A stretch of DNA of 64,000 bases from G963664225 sp964538065 (GTDB lineage: Bacteria; Verrucomicrobiota; Verrucomicrobiia; Limisphaerales; UBA1319): NCBI GenBank assembly GCA_964538065.1, contig CAZIDG010000006.1:25538-89537 (forward strand), written 5' to 3'. The notes below the pieces were generated by a model, which was not told where the DNA came from, did no database searches, and worked only from the letters and a program-made list of their open reading frames with translations. Made by a program: the position numbers and the translations under genes. The number at the start of each line of letters is the position of its first letter. Position 1 is the first letter of the stretch. Shown here piece by piece: positions 17,534 to 25,730 of the stretch.

Positions 17534-18238
17534 ATGAACTTAAGCATATTAGTGGCAGGCGGTGTCCTGGCGCTGGCGGGAACCATGCTGGCAGCCGACG
17601 CCGTGGATGCCAAGGCGGCGCCGAAGACTGACCGCGAAAAGGCCAGTTACAGCATCGGCATCTCGCTGGGCTCGTCCTGGAAAAAGAACGCGCTCGATCT
17701 GGATGTCGACATGGTGGCCAAGGGCATCAAGGATGGCATGAGCGGTGGGGCGGCCGCGATGACTGAGGATGAGGTTAAGGAGGCGTTGAACAATTTCCAG
17801 AACCAGATGATGGCCAAGCAGCAGGAAAAGGCCAAGGTCCTCGGGGAAAAGAACAAGAAGGACGGCGAGACCTTCCTGGCTGAAAACAAGAAGAAGGAAG
17901 GGGTCAAAACCACTGCCAGCGGTTTGCAGTACAAGGTGATCAAGGAAGGCACGGGTGCGGTTCCCAAGGCGGAAAGCACCGTCAAGACCAACTACAAAGG
18001 TACCTTGATCGATGGCACGGAATTTGACAGTTCCTACAAGCGCGGTGAGCCTGCCGAGTTTCCGGTCAATGGCGTCATCAAAGGGTGGACCGAGGCTCTG
18101 CAGCTGATGAAGGTGGGCTCGAAGTATCAGTTGTTCATTCCTTCCGAACTGGCTTACGGCGAGCAGGGAGCCGGAAATGTGATTGGCCCCAATGCGGTGC
18201 TCGTTTTCGAGATCGAACTGCTCGATATTGTGCCATAA
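17534..18238 (+). CDS. FKBP-type peptidyl-prolyl isomerase (FkpA/Mip-like)
   Basis: A 234-residue exported isomerase. I choose the ATG at 17534 (MNLSILVAGGVLALAG) because a purine-rich ribosome site (GAAAGGAAA) lies a few bases before it and a signal peptide follows. Residues about 35-135 are the helical FKBP N-terminal dimerisation domain (KASYSIGISLGSSWKKNALDL). From about 135 the catalytic domain has the family landmarks TASGLQYKVIKEG, YKGTLIDGTEFDSSYKRGE, VIKGWTEALQLM and IPSELAYGEQGAG. It helps fold periplasmic or outer-membrane proteins. Monocistronic, ended by a terminator. Confidence 0.94.
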   Translation: MNLSILVAGGVLALAGTMLAADAVDAKAAPKTDREKASYSIGISLGSSWKKNALDLDVDMVAKGIKDGMSGGAAAMTEDEVKEALNNFQNQMMAKQQEKAKVLGEKNKKDGETFLAENKKKEGVKTTASGLQYKVIKEGTGAVPKAESTVKTNYKGTLIDGTEFDSSYKRGEPAEFPVNGVIKGWTEALQLMKVGSKYQLFIPSELAYGEQGAGNVIGPNAVLVFEIELLDIVP

Positions 18239-18263
18239 TCACCTTTAAACAGATTATCACGGC

Positions 18264-18297
18264 AAAGCCCATTCCAAAAATGGGCTTTTGCTTTTTT
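18264..18297 (+). terminator. Rho-independent terminator
   Basis: A 10-bp stem (arms 18264-18273 and 18279-18288), 5-base loop, then TTGCTTTTTT, directly after the FKBP gene. Confidence 0.9.
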
Positions 18298-18365
18298 CAA
18301 CAGACCTGCTTGGATAGGGCGTCGTTCTTCGGAATCTCCGGATGACGCATACATTCATGGGATAC

Positions 18366-19589
18366 ATGAGACTGAATGCATATACCAAGGCTTTGGGTGC
18401 GGTATTGGCGCTGGCTGCGGCTGGACTGATTTGGCATTGGGCAAAGCCCGGTCCTCGTGTGGAGGTCATGCGTGCCCAAAGCCGGGAGGTGGTGGAACTG
18501 GTCATTGCCAGCGGCAAGCTTCGGCCCGTGCGGCAAAGCGAGCTGGGCGCTGAGGTGTCAGGGGTGATCGAGCGGGTGATGGTTGATTATGGTGACACTG
18601 TAGAAAAGGGGCAGGCGTTGATCGTGCTACGTCGGGAGGATGCTGAGCAGGAGGTGGTTCGGGCCCGCCGTGCCGTGGAAACCGCCCGGCAGGAGCTCCA
18701 GAAGGCCAGCCTCAAAGCCTATCCCGAGGATCTCAATCGAGCCGAAGCCGAGTTGGCTCGTGCCACCGCTGCCTGCAGGCAAGCCCAGGCGGATTTTGAA
18801 CGCACGAATTCCCTCTACGAAAAAAAGGTGGCGTCGCGCAACGAATTTGATCAATCACAGAGCGTGTTGGATCAGGCCAGGGCTGCGGAACGCGTTGCTC
18901 GCGAGTCATTGGAAAGTCTGCGGCAACAGCCTCGTGCTGAGGATGTTGAGATCGTTGCTGCCCGTCTCCGGGAACGTGAAGTCGAACAAGCCAAGGCAGA
19001 GCGCGAGCTCGCCCGACGCACCATGACGGCGCCATGGGGTGGGGTGGTGCTCAAGCGCATGGCTGAGCCTGGGCAGAGTGTTGTGCCCGGTGCTGCCTTG
19101 CTGACCCTGGCCCAGACAGCCGAAACCGAGATTTATGTGGAGACAGACGAGAATAACCTGGGACGGCTGAAGGTCGGGCAACCTGCCACCATTATTGCCC
19201 CTTCCTATCGTCAGCAACCCTTTCAAGCATTGGTCACCCAGATCGGGCCGGGAGTGGACTACGACCGGGGTGTGGTGGGTTTGCGGCTGAAGCCTCTCGC
19301 ATTGCCCGATTATGCTCGGATGAATATGACGGTGGACGTCAATATCGAGGTTGGACGGATTGCTTCGGCGCCAAGTCTGCCCGTGAGCAGCTTGGTGGAA
19401 AAGGATGGGAAAAGCCGGATTTATACCTTGTCGAATGGCCAGATAGGCGTCCGTGATGTTCAGGTATTGGGGCGGAGTCCCGAATGGTTTGCAGTGGAGG
19501 GCTTGGATACCAATACCTGGGTGGTGGTGCATGCAACGGAAGTCAGACCTGGGTCAAGGGCACGGGCACTTGAGGTGACACAGCCATGA
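18366..19589 (+). CDS. HlyD/MacA-family membrane fusion protein of an ABC exporter
   Basis: A periplasmic adaptor of 407 residues from the ATG at 18366 (MRLNAYTKALGAV); in-frame starts at 18342 and 18357 are equally possible. One N-terminal anchor is followed by the first half of the lipoyl-like domain (ELGAEVSGVIERVMVDYGDTVEKGQ), a long helical hairpin, the second half (RTMTAPWGGVVLKRMAEPGQSVVPG) and a beta-barrel domain. The permease gene overlaps its end by four bases and the ATPase gene follows. The order adaptor-permease-ATPase matches DevBCA-type exporters of glycolipids. Substrate unknown. Confidence 0.9.
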   Translation: MRLNAYTKALGAVLALAAAGLIWHWAKPGPRVEVMRAQSREVVELVIASGKLRPVRQSELGAEVSGVIERVMVDYGDTVEKGQALIVLRREDAEQEVVRARRAVETARQELQKASLKAYPEDLNRAEAELARATAACRQAQADFERTNSLYEKKVASRNEFDQSQSVLDQARAAERVARESLESLRQQPRAEDVEIVAARLREREVEQAKAERELARRTMTAPWGGVVLKRMAEPGQSVVPGAALLTLAQTAETEIYVETDENNLGRLKVGQPATIIAPSYRQQPFQALVTQIGPGVDYDRGVVGLRLKPLALPDYARMNMTVDVNIEVGRIASAPSLPVSSLVEKDGKSRIYTLSNGQIGVRDVQVLGRSPEWFAVEGLDTNTWVVVHATEVRPGSRARALEVTQP

Positions 19590-20842
19590 TGGACCGATTC
19601 GCATGGACCATGGCGGTTCGGCATTTGCGTCACAATGTCGGCCAGACCCTCTTGACCATGGGGGTGGTGGCCATCAGTGTGACCCTGATGGTTTTTCTGG
19701 GCGCGCTTATTACAGGTTTACAGAGGAGGCTGGTTGGCAGTGTGACGGGTGCCACGGCCCATTTGGTGGTGCGTCAACCGGAGCGGACGCCTATCCCCCT
19801 CTGGGAGGTTGTAACCAACCAGGATGAACACGTCCTGTATTCCGGCAAAACCATAAAAATCGAACAACGCAAACGAAAGATCGAGGATTGGGCGATGTGG
19901 CTGCCTCGTCTGCAGGGATTTGATGATGGGATTCGAGCCGTTTCGCCTGTGGTGGAAGGACAGGGATTCATGTTCAGGGGAGCTCAGCGCTATGGGGTGG
20001 GCATTATCGGTGTGTTGCCAGAGCGACACAACCAGGTCGTTGATCTCGAATCCAAACTGGTTCATGGGCGTTTTTTTGGTTTGAATGCAGGGGAGGTGGT
20101 GTTGGGATACAAGCTGGCAGGGGATTTCGGGCTGCAGATTGGTGACAAGGTGCGTTTGATCAGTTCTGACGGCAACGCAGGGACCTATACTGTTGCAGGT
20201 ATTTTTGACACCGGCTTCAACCTGGTGGATACCAGCACTGTTTTTCTGACTTTGCGTGATGCCCAGTCGCTCTTTGCGTTGGGCACTGCTGTCACCAGCA
20301 TCGGGCTCAAATTGGATCGCATTTTTGATGCAGATGTTCTGGCAGAGCGCCTGTCCATGCAGATACCCTATGAGACCCGCTCCTGGATGAAGGATAACCA
20401 GACTCTGCTCTCAGGCCTCCGTGCACAGTCCCAATCGTCCAATCTGATTCTGGGGTTTACGACCGTTGCCGCCGGTTTTGGCATTGCCAGCATCTTGATC
20501 ATGTCGGTCATGGGCAAACTGCGGGAGATTGGCATATTGAAGGCGATGGGCGCCACCCGTTTGCAGATTGTTCGTGTCTTCACCCTTGAGGGAACACTTG
20601 TTGCGGTTCTGGGCAGTCTGGCGGGCGCGCTTCAAGGCGGGGTGTTGTGCTGGTTGCTTGCGCAGATACGCACCACTGCAAGCGCCACCGGGCGCTCGGT
20701 GGAAGTGTTTCCCATGGCCTTGAGCGTCCAGTTGATGATCACCGCGATTGGGGTGGCGATTGTGACGGGCTTTTTTGCATCGCTCTACCCGGCCTGGCGG
20801 GCGGCCCGAGTCAATCCCATCGAGATCATTCGTGCCACATGA
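19586..20842 (+). CDS. FtsX/MacB-type ABC transporter permease
   Basis: A 418-residue permease of the LolC/MacB/DevC group. One N-terminal helix (LLTMGVVAISVTLMVFLGALI) is followed by a large periplasmic domain (residues about 50-280) and three C-terminal helices. The C-terminal part has MGKLREIGILKAMGATRLQI, the coupling helix typical of the family, and ends YPAWRAARVNPIEIIRAT. It forms the membrane part of a mechanotransmission exporter with the adaptor before it and the ATPase after it. Start and stop overlap both neighbours by four bases, a sign of strong coupling. Confidence 0.92.
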   Translation: MMDRFAWTMAVRHLRHNVGQTLLTMGVVAISVTLMVFLGALITGLQRRLVGSVTGATAHLVVRQPERTPIPLWEVVTNQDEHVLYSGKTIKIEQRKRKIEDWAMWLPRLQGFDDGIRAVSPVVEGQGFMFRGAQRYGVGIIGVLPERHNQVVDLESKLVHGRFFGLNAGEVVLGYKLAGDFGLQIGDKVRLISSDGNAGTYTVAGIFDTGFNLVDTSTVFLTLRDAQSLFALGTAVTSIGLKLDRIFDADVLAERLSMQIPYETRSWMKDNQTLLSGLRAQSQSSNLILGFTTVAAGFGIASILIMSVMGKLREIGILKAMGATRLQIVRVFTLEGTLVAVLGSLAGALQGGVLCWLLAQIRTTASATGRSVEVFPMALSVQLMITAIGVAIVTGFFASLYPAWRAARVNPIEIIRAT

Positions 20843-21522
20843 GTCAGATCCAGCCAGTTGTTGAATTGCGAAAGGTGTCGAAGATCTATGACAACGGCAT
20901 CTCGACTCAGGTGTTGTTTGATGTCGACCTGAAGATCATGCCTGGAGAGTTCGTGGCCATTGTAGGGGCTTCAGGTTCGGGGAAAACCACGCTCCTGAAC
21001 CTTATGGGACTGCTCGACGTGCCTTCCGGCGGATCCATCTTGTTGGATGGACGCGATGTTGCCCATTTGGGGGACGAAGAACGGGCGTTGGTGCGGCGTG
21101 ATTTTTTGGGGTTTATTTTCCAGTTTCACTACCTGCTGCCCGAGTTCAGTGTCCTGGAAAACGCGCTTATGCCCTGTCGTCTGCGAAGCGCCCAGACTGT
21201 GGCCCGGCGTGAGCCGGCCATGAAGGAGTTGCTCCAGAAAGTGGGCATGGCCGACCGGATTCAGCACCGACCAAGTCAGCTCTCGGGTGGACAACAGCAG
21301 CGCGTGGCCATTGTTCGAGCCCTGGCCAATGATCCTGTGCTCGTGCTGGCGGATGAGCCTACGGGAAACCTCGATAGTAAAAGCGGGCGTGCGGTGTTTG
21401 AAATGATGCGTTTTCTGAATCAATCCACGGGCAAGGCATTTGTGATGGTGACACACGATGAAACCTTCGCGCATGAGGCTGACCGGCAGATACACATTGC
21501 CGATGGCAGGATTGCAGGCTGA
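20839..21522 (+). CDS. ABC transporter ATPase, LolD/MacB/DevA type
   Basis: A 227-residue ATPase. The real start is the ATG at 20839 (MSQIQPVVELRKVSK), overlapping the permease stop by four bases. It shows Walker A GASGSGKTT, a Q-loop FIFQFHYLLPEF, the signature LSGGQQQRVAI, Walker B VLVLADEPTGNLDS and the switch His in VMVTHDE. The GNLDSKSG stretch is typical of the lipoprotein-release and macrolide-export branch. It drives the exporter formed by the two preceding genes. The gene product may act on lipids, lipoproteins or small molecules; nothing in the sequence decides this. Confidence 0.95.
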   Translation: MSQIQPVVELRKVSKIYDNGISTQVLFDVDLKIMPGEFVAIVGASGSGKTTLLNLMGLLDVPSGGSILLDGRDVAHLGDEERALVRRDFLGFIFQFHYLLPEFSVLENALMPCRLRSAQTVARREPAMKELLQKVGMADRIQHRPSQLSGGQQQRVAIVRALANDPVLVLADEPTGNLDSKSGRAVFEMMRFLNQSTGKAFVMVTHDETFAHEADRQIHIADGRIAG

Positions 21523-21606
21523 ATGCGGGCTCTTTCCCGGCATACTACAAAAACGGGCCAAGATTTTCATACCTTTTGGGTGGATTTGAAGTAAATTGAG
21601 GCCGTC

Positions 21607-22230
21607 ATGAAAAAGTACGTTTTTGGCTTAATCGCGTTGGTGGTATTGATGGCGGGCATGTTGCTGCTGGGTGGCTGCAACAGCTACAACCGGCTTGTCA
21701 CCCTTTCCCAACAGTCGGACATGCAATGGGCCCAGGTGCAGAACGTCTATCAGCGCCGGGCCGATCTGATACCCAATCTTGTGCAAACGGTTTCGGGGGC
21801 TGCCAATTTTGAAAAATCAACGCTGACGGACATCACCCAGGCGCGCGCTTCGGTCGGCCAGCTCAAGGTGAATCCCAACCAGGCGCCGGATAATGCCGCC
21901 GAATTGGAGCGGTTTGAGAAGGCTCAAGGCCAGTTGACCAGTGCCCTCTCACGGCTGCTCGTGGTGGTGGAACGGTATCCCGATCTGAAAGCCACCGCCA
22001 ATTTCCGCGATCTGCAGGCGCAGCTTGAAGGCACCGAGAATCGCATTACTGTGGAGCGCCAGCGGTTTAACGAGGTGGTGATGCGCTATAACACGGGCGT
22101 CAAAACGTTCCCCACGCTGGTGTTTGCGCGTCTCTTTGGGTTTAATGCCAAGCCCTATTTCAGCGCCAGTCCAGGGGCGGAAACCGCCCCCAAGGTCGAG
22201 TTCAATTTTGGCGGGCAACCCGCACGTTAA
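21607..22230 (+). CDS. lemA: LemA family protein
   Basis: A 207-residue LemA protein. After an N-terminal hydrophobic anchor that ends in a lipobox (LLGGCNSYN), the fold is an all-helical bundle with the family signatures WAQVQNVYQRRADLIPNLVQTV and YPDLKATANFRDLQAQLEGTENRI. The C-terminus is low-complexity. LemA genes are very often followed by TPM-domain genes, exactly as here, and are thought to act in envelope maintenance. The role is not well established. The next gene starts 11 bases after its stop. Confidence 0.94.
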   Translation: MKKYVFGLIALVVLMAGMLLLGGCNSYNRLVTLSQQSDMQWAQVQNVYQRRADLIPNLVQTVSGAANFEKSTLTDITQARASVGQLKVNPNQAPDNAAELERFEKAQGQLTSALSRLLVVVERYPDLKATANFRDLQAQLEGTENRITVERQRFNEVVMRYNTGVKTFPTLVFARLFGFNAKPYFSASPGAETAPKVEFNFGGQPAR

Positions 22231-22241
22231 AAGAGGGTGCC

Positions 22242-23054
22242 TTGTTTTTACTGAATCGAATCATGCGACCAACACCGCGCATCCTTTTCTGGCTCGCCCT
22301 TGTGATGGCCTGCCTTGTGGTGGATGTCGTCAGAGCCCAGGAAGCACTGCCGCCGGCGCCCAAACGTTTTTTCAATGACTATGCCGGGGTGGTGCCGGCG
22401 GAGACCGCCAATGCCTTGAACGGCCTGCTCGAACAGCATGAGCGGGATACTTCCAACCAGATTTTGGTGGCGATATTTCAGCATCTGCCAGCGGGGGCTG
22501 TTTTGGAGGATTATACGGTGCGAACGTTCCAGGCCTGGAAGCCAGGTCAAGCCGGGCGGGATAATGGCGCGATTCTGTTTGTGTTTGTCCAGGAACGACG
22601 GTTGCGCATCGAGGTGGGGTATGGTCTCGAGGGCGTTTTGCCGGATGCGGTGTGCAAGAACATCATTTCGGAGGTGATCGCACCCCATTTTAAAACAGGG
22701 GATTATCGGACAGGTCTAAGCCAGGGAGTCGCTTCCCTGTTGCAGGCGGTCAAAGGCGAATATAAAGGAACCGGGCATACTCAAGCCGAAGGTCGTCGTG
22801 GAGCCGGGCGGTCCAGTCATCCCTCCGTGGGGCTCGTTTTGTTATTCGTTATTGTGATGATCCTATTATCACGCTTGTCTTCACGAGGGGTGGTGTATCA
22901 TCCGAATGGACGACGCTCCTGGGGAGGATGGCAGGGGGGCGGCTGGGGTGGAGGCGGTGGATGGAGCGGGGGAGGCGGCGGCTGGAGTGGTGGAGGTGGT
23001 TTTTCAGGAGGCGGTGGACATTCCGGTGGCGGTGGCGCCAGTGGCGGTTGGTAA
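22242..23054 (+). CDS. TPM-domain membrane protein with Gly-rich tail (YgcG-like)
   Basis: A 270-residue protein. AGAGGG lies four bases before the TTG at 22242, so I use that start; an ATG at 22263 is the alternative and gives a cleaner signal peptide. The TPM domain covers residues about 40-180 (FNDYAGVVPAETANALNGLL, RDNGAILFVFVQERRLRIEVGYGLEGVLPD). A transmembrane helix (VGLVLLFVIVMILLS) follows. The last about 45 residues are nearly all Gly, Ser and Trp, ending GGGASGGW. This architecture is standard for LemA-linked TPM proteins, whose work probably lies in envelope or photosystem-type protein turnover. Confidence 0.9.
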   Translation: MFLLNRIMRPTPRILFWLALVMACLVVDVVRAQEALPPAPKRFFNDYAGVVPAETANALNGLLEQHERDTSNQILVAIFQHLPAGAVLEDYTVRTFQAWKPGQAGRDNGAILFVFVQERRLRIEVGYGLEGVLPDAVCKNIISEVIAPHFKTGDYRTGLSQGVASLLQAVKGEYKGTGHTQAEGRRGAGRSSHPSVGLVLLFVIVMILLSRLSSRGVVYHPNGRRSWGGWQGGGWGGGGGWSGGGGGWSGGGGFSGGGGHSGGGGASGGW

Positions 23055-23072
23055 AGGATTTGGATTTGAGTC

Positions 23073-23507
23073 ATGCAACATAAGGAATTTCTTGAATTGC
23101 TGGATGAATCCAGGATTGTCGCGGCGATTCAGGCTGCTGAATTGAAGACCTCGGGTGAAATACGTGTGTTTGTCTCACGCAAACCGGCCGAGGATCCCGT
23201 GGTCGCCGCACGGCTCCACTTTAACAAGCTGGGCATGCACAAAACAGCCTTGCGCAATGGCGTCCTGATTTTCATGGCCCCCAAATCTCAAAAATTTGCC
23301 ATCGTCGGCGATCAGGGAGTACACCAACACTGCGGGGATGTTTTTTGGCAGGAAACGGCTCAGGCCATGACCGATTTGCTCAAACAGGGGCAGTTTACCG
23401 AAGCAATTGTGGCGGGGATATCCCGTGCTGGCGAGGTGCTGGCGAGGTATTTTCCACGCCAGCATGATGATCAAAATGAACTGCCCGACACAGTCGTGGG
23501 CGATTAA
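23073..23507 (+). CDS. Second TPM-domain protein, short form
   Basis: A 144-residue protein consisting almost only of a TPM-type domain: ELKTSGEIRVFVSRKPAEDP, the conserved core NGVLIFMAPKSQKFAIVGDQGVHQ, and a C-terminal helix GQFTEAIVAGISRAGEVLARYF. It has no signal peptide, so it differs from the preceding TPM protein and may stay in the cytoplasm. The lemA-TPM-TPM arrangement is common. It ends 14 bases before the end of the convergent flavodiiron gene. Confidence 0.85.
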   Translation: MQHKEFLELLDESRIVAAIQAAELKTSGEIRVFVSRKPAEDPVVAARLHFNKLGMHKTALRNGVLIFMAPKSQKFAIVGDQGVHQHCGDVFWQETAQAMTDLLKQGQFTEAIVAGISRAGEVLARYFPRQHDDQNELPDTVVGD

Positions 23508-23521
23508 CAGGGCCCCATGGC

Positions 23522-24703
23522 TCAGTGCAATCCCAAGGCCTGATGCCGCTTGTGAATTTCCTCCGCAAAGGCATCGATGGCCGTCACATCGGCCGGCCGC
23601 GGGGCGCCTTTGATGAACAACGGGGGGATGACTTCGGCTTTGACCTGGTCCAGCAGCTTGGTGATCTGATCCACCGCCTTGCCCGCCCAGCCAAAGGAAC
23701 CAATGACGGACACATGCCGCGTTTTGGGTTTCAAGGCATTGGCCAGGAAGGCTGCGTAAACCACTTGAGGATGCGCCCCCAATAACACGGTTGGAGTGGC
23801 GAAAACCACTGTGGCGGCATCAACCAGGGCGACGGCTAGTTTGCCCGTGTCCGTCTGGGTCAGGTCAAAGGGCTTGACGGTGATGCCGCGCTTGATCAGG
23901 GCTCGCACAAACAAGGACACCATTTTCTCCGTGCTGCCGTGCATGGAGACATAGGGGATGACCACTTCGTTGCGAACCGTGTCCGACACCCAGTCCCGAT
24001 ACGCTGCGATGATATGGCGTGGTTGACGGTGCACAGGACCGTGACTGGGACATACCACATCAATGGCCAGGGCGTTGAGCTTTTCGAGGTGGTTTTTGAT
24101 GTGGTTGCGGAACGGCATCATGATTTCCGCGTAATAACGCTTGGCGGGTTCATAGATGGCGGTCAGATCGTCCACAAACAAATCGGACGTTCCCACGTGC
24201 GCGCCTAGAAAATCACAGCTAAAGAGCACCCGGTCTTCCCGAAGGTAGGTAAACATCGTTTCGGGCCAGTGCACCCACGGGGCCATGATGAACTCCAGTG
24301 TCTTGCCTCCCAGGTCCAGCGTTTCGCGATCCTTGATGGTCCTGATGCGGTCGGGGCCGATGTGGAAGAGCAGCATCAGCTGGTCCTTGCACTTGTCATT
24401 GGTGATGATGGTGGCTTTGGGGAATCGCGCCAAAACTTCAGGCAATGAGCCCGAGTGATCCTGTTCAGCATGGTTGATGACCAGGTAATCAAGCTGTTCA
24501 ACGCCTGCATCATGCAAATGGGCAAACAGCTCCTCCTCGAGCATGGGGTCCACCGTGTCGATCAAGGCGGTATGTGTTGCACCCCGGACCAGGTAGGCGT
24601 TATAGCTGGTGCCTTCGGGCGTTGGAATCAAGGCGTCAAAGAGGCGACGGCTGAAGTCGATCGCTCCCACCCAATACACTCCTGAACAAATTTCGCGTGC
24701 CAT
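23522..24703 (-). CDS. Flavodiiron protein (A-type flavoprotein, FprA/NorV-like)
   Basis: A 393-residue enzyme that reduces O2 to water or NO to N2O. The metallo-beta-lactamase half carries the diiron ligands NHAEQDHSG, HWPET, CDFLGAH and SHGPVH. The flavodoxin half starts near VVIPYVSMHGSTEKM, which holds the FMN phosphate loop, and has FATPTVLLGAHP and GSFGWAGKAV. No rubredoxin domain is fused. I start at the ATG at 24703 (MAREICSGVYWVG) since homologues begin there. It suits an anaerobe or microaerophile that must remove oxygen or NO. Confidence 0.94.
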   Translation of the reverse strand: MAREICSGVYWVGAIDFSRRLFDALIPTPEGTSYNAYLVRGATHTALIDTVDPMLEEELFAHLHDAGVEQLDYLVINHAEQDHSGSLPEVLARFPKATIITNDKCKDQLMLLFHIGPDRIRTIKDRETLDLGGKTLEFIMAPWVHWPETMFTYLREDRVLFSCDFLGAHVGTSDLFVDDLTAIYEPAKRYYAEIMMPFRNHIKNHLEKLNALAIDVVCPSHGPVHRQPRHIIAAYRDWVSDTVRNEVVIPYVSMHGSTEKMVSLFVRALIKRGITVKPFDLTQTDTGKLAVALVDAATVVFATPTVLLGAHPQVVYAAFLANALKPKTRHVSVIGSFGWAGKAVDQITKLLDQVKAEVIPPLFIKGAPRPADVTAIDAFAEEIHKRHQALGLH

Positions 24704-24784
24704 ATCTATTATTCCATCCAAATATCAGGTTATCGAAAAGAAAACTGGAGGGAAGAATAAGGGAAAACAGGCCCCAATGGCAAA

Positions 24785-25675
24785 TCAAACGCGCGGAATG
24801 GCCAGCCACCAGGCAATCACCGTGAGGGCGCATGCTCCCAGGAGTGCCAGGGCATTGGCAATCCAGCTTTGCTGCCATCGGTCGGGCAATGCCAGCAACA
24901 AACCGCCGAGCAGGATGCCTCCCAGGAATCCCCCGGCGTGTGCCACAATATCGCTTTGGGGATCAGTGCCCAGCAATATGAACATGAAAATGCCGACAAT
25001 CACCCCTGAAAAAAGAAGACGCCGTATGCGCCCATTCTGGCGCAATACGCCAATGGTCTGCACCGCCACCATGCCTAACGCTCCCATGACCATGCCCGAT
25101 GCTCCCAGGCCGTTATGTGTCAGTGGATAGAGGGCAAATCCCAGCGCGTTGCCTGCCACTCCCGCCAGAAATGCCATCAGCAGGGCCCAACCCGCCCCAA
25201 AACGCGCCATGGCGAAACCCAGCAACACAAAACCAATCCCTGCATTGGCTGCCAGGTGGGCGGCATCCGCATGCAGGGTGACTGCCGTGACCATGCGCCA
25301 CCACTGGCCCCTGGACACCGCCGTGCTGTTCATCATGCCCAATTCATGGCCGCGGATGACGACTTGTGTTGTGAAAATGTGGAATAAAAAAATGGAGACC
25401 ACCCAGAAGAGTGATCCCCAGTGAAAGAGCAGGTCAGACCATGGCAGTCGCTGGCACAAGGTCCAGCCGTGATTTTCACGTTCGTATTGATCAATGGTCT
25501 GGCTGGCTCGTGAGACGTCGGTCTCGTTTACCACCAGATACCATTGCTTTTCGGATTCGTCATGCAACAGGGTGTAATTGATGTCCTGGCTGGCCAGAAC
25601 CAAACTCCATTCTTCCGCCTTTGTGGTGGAAGGTGTTGGGATGGCCGTGTGTCCCGGTGGTATGACAATATCCAT
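24785..25675 (-). CDS. Rhomboid family intramembrane serine protease
   Basis: A 296-residue membrane protein from the ATG at 25675 (a TTG at 25690 is possible). A soluble N-terminal part (residues 1-75) resembles the cytoplasmic domain of GlpG-type rhomboids. The catalytic core follows: WWRMVTAVTLHADAAHLAANA with the conserved His/Asn helix, GLGASGMVMGALG with the nucleophile Ser, and HAGGFLGGILLGGLL with the catalytic His. About seven transmembrane helices. It cleaves within membrane segments of other proteins. It lies 55 bases after pheT on the same strand and may be read from that operon. Confidence 0.93.
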   Translation of the reverse strand: MDIVIPPGHTAIPTPSTTKAEEWSLVLASQDINYTLLHDESEKQWYLVVNETDVSRASQTIDQYERENHGWTLCQRLPWSDLLFHWGSLFWVVSIFLFHIFTTQVVIRGHELGMMNSTAVSRGQWWRMVTAVTLHADAAHLAANAGIGFVLLGFAMARFGAGWALLMAFLAGVAGNALGFALYPLTHNGLGASGMVMGALGMVAVQTIGVLRQNGRIRRLLFSGVIVGIFMFILLGTDPQSDIVAHAGGFLGGILLGGLLLALPDRWQQSWIANALALLGACALTVIAWWLAIPRV

Positions 25676-25730
25676 CTTGAACCATGCCAACCAGGCGGGG
25701 ATGCTCTCCCCGCCGGTTGTGATGGCTCAA

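Noticed and set aside
22906..23054. Gly-rich repeat region as a tandem repeat or CRISPR-like array
   Set aside because: It is the in-frame Gly/Ser/Trp tail common to TPM-domain proteins.
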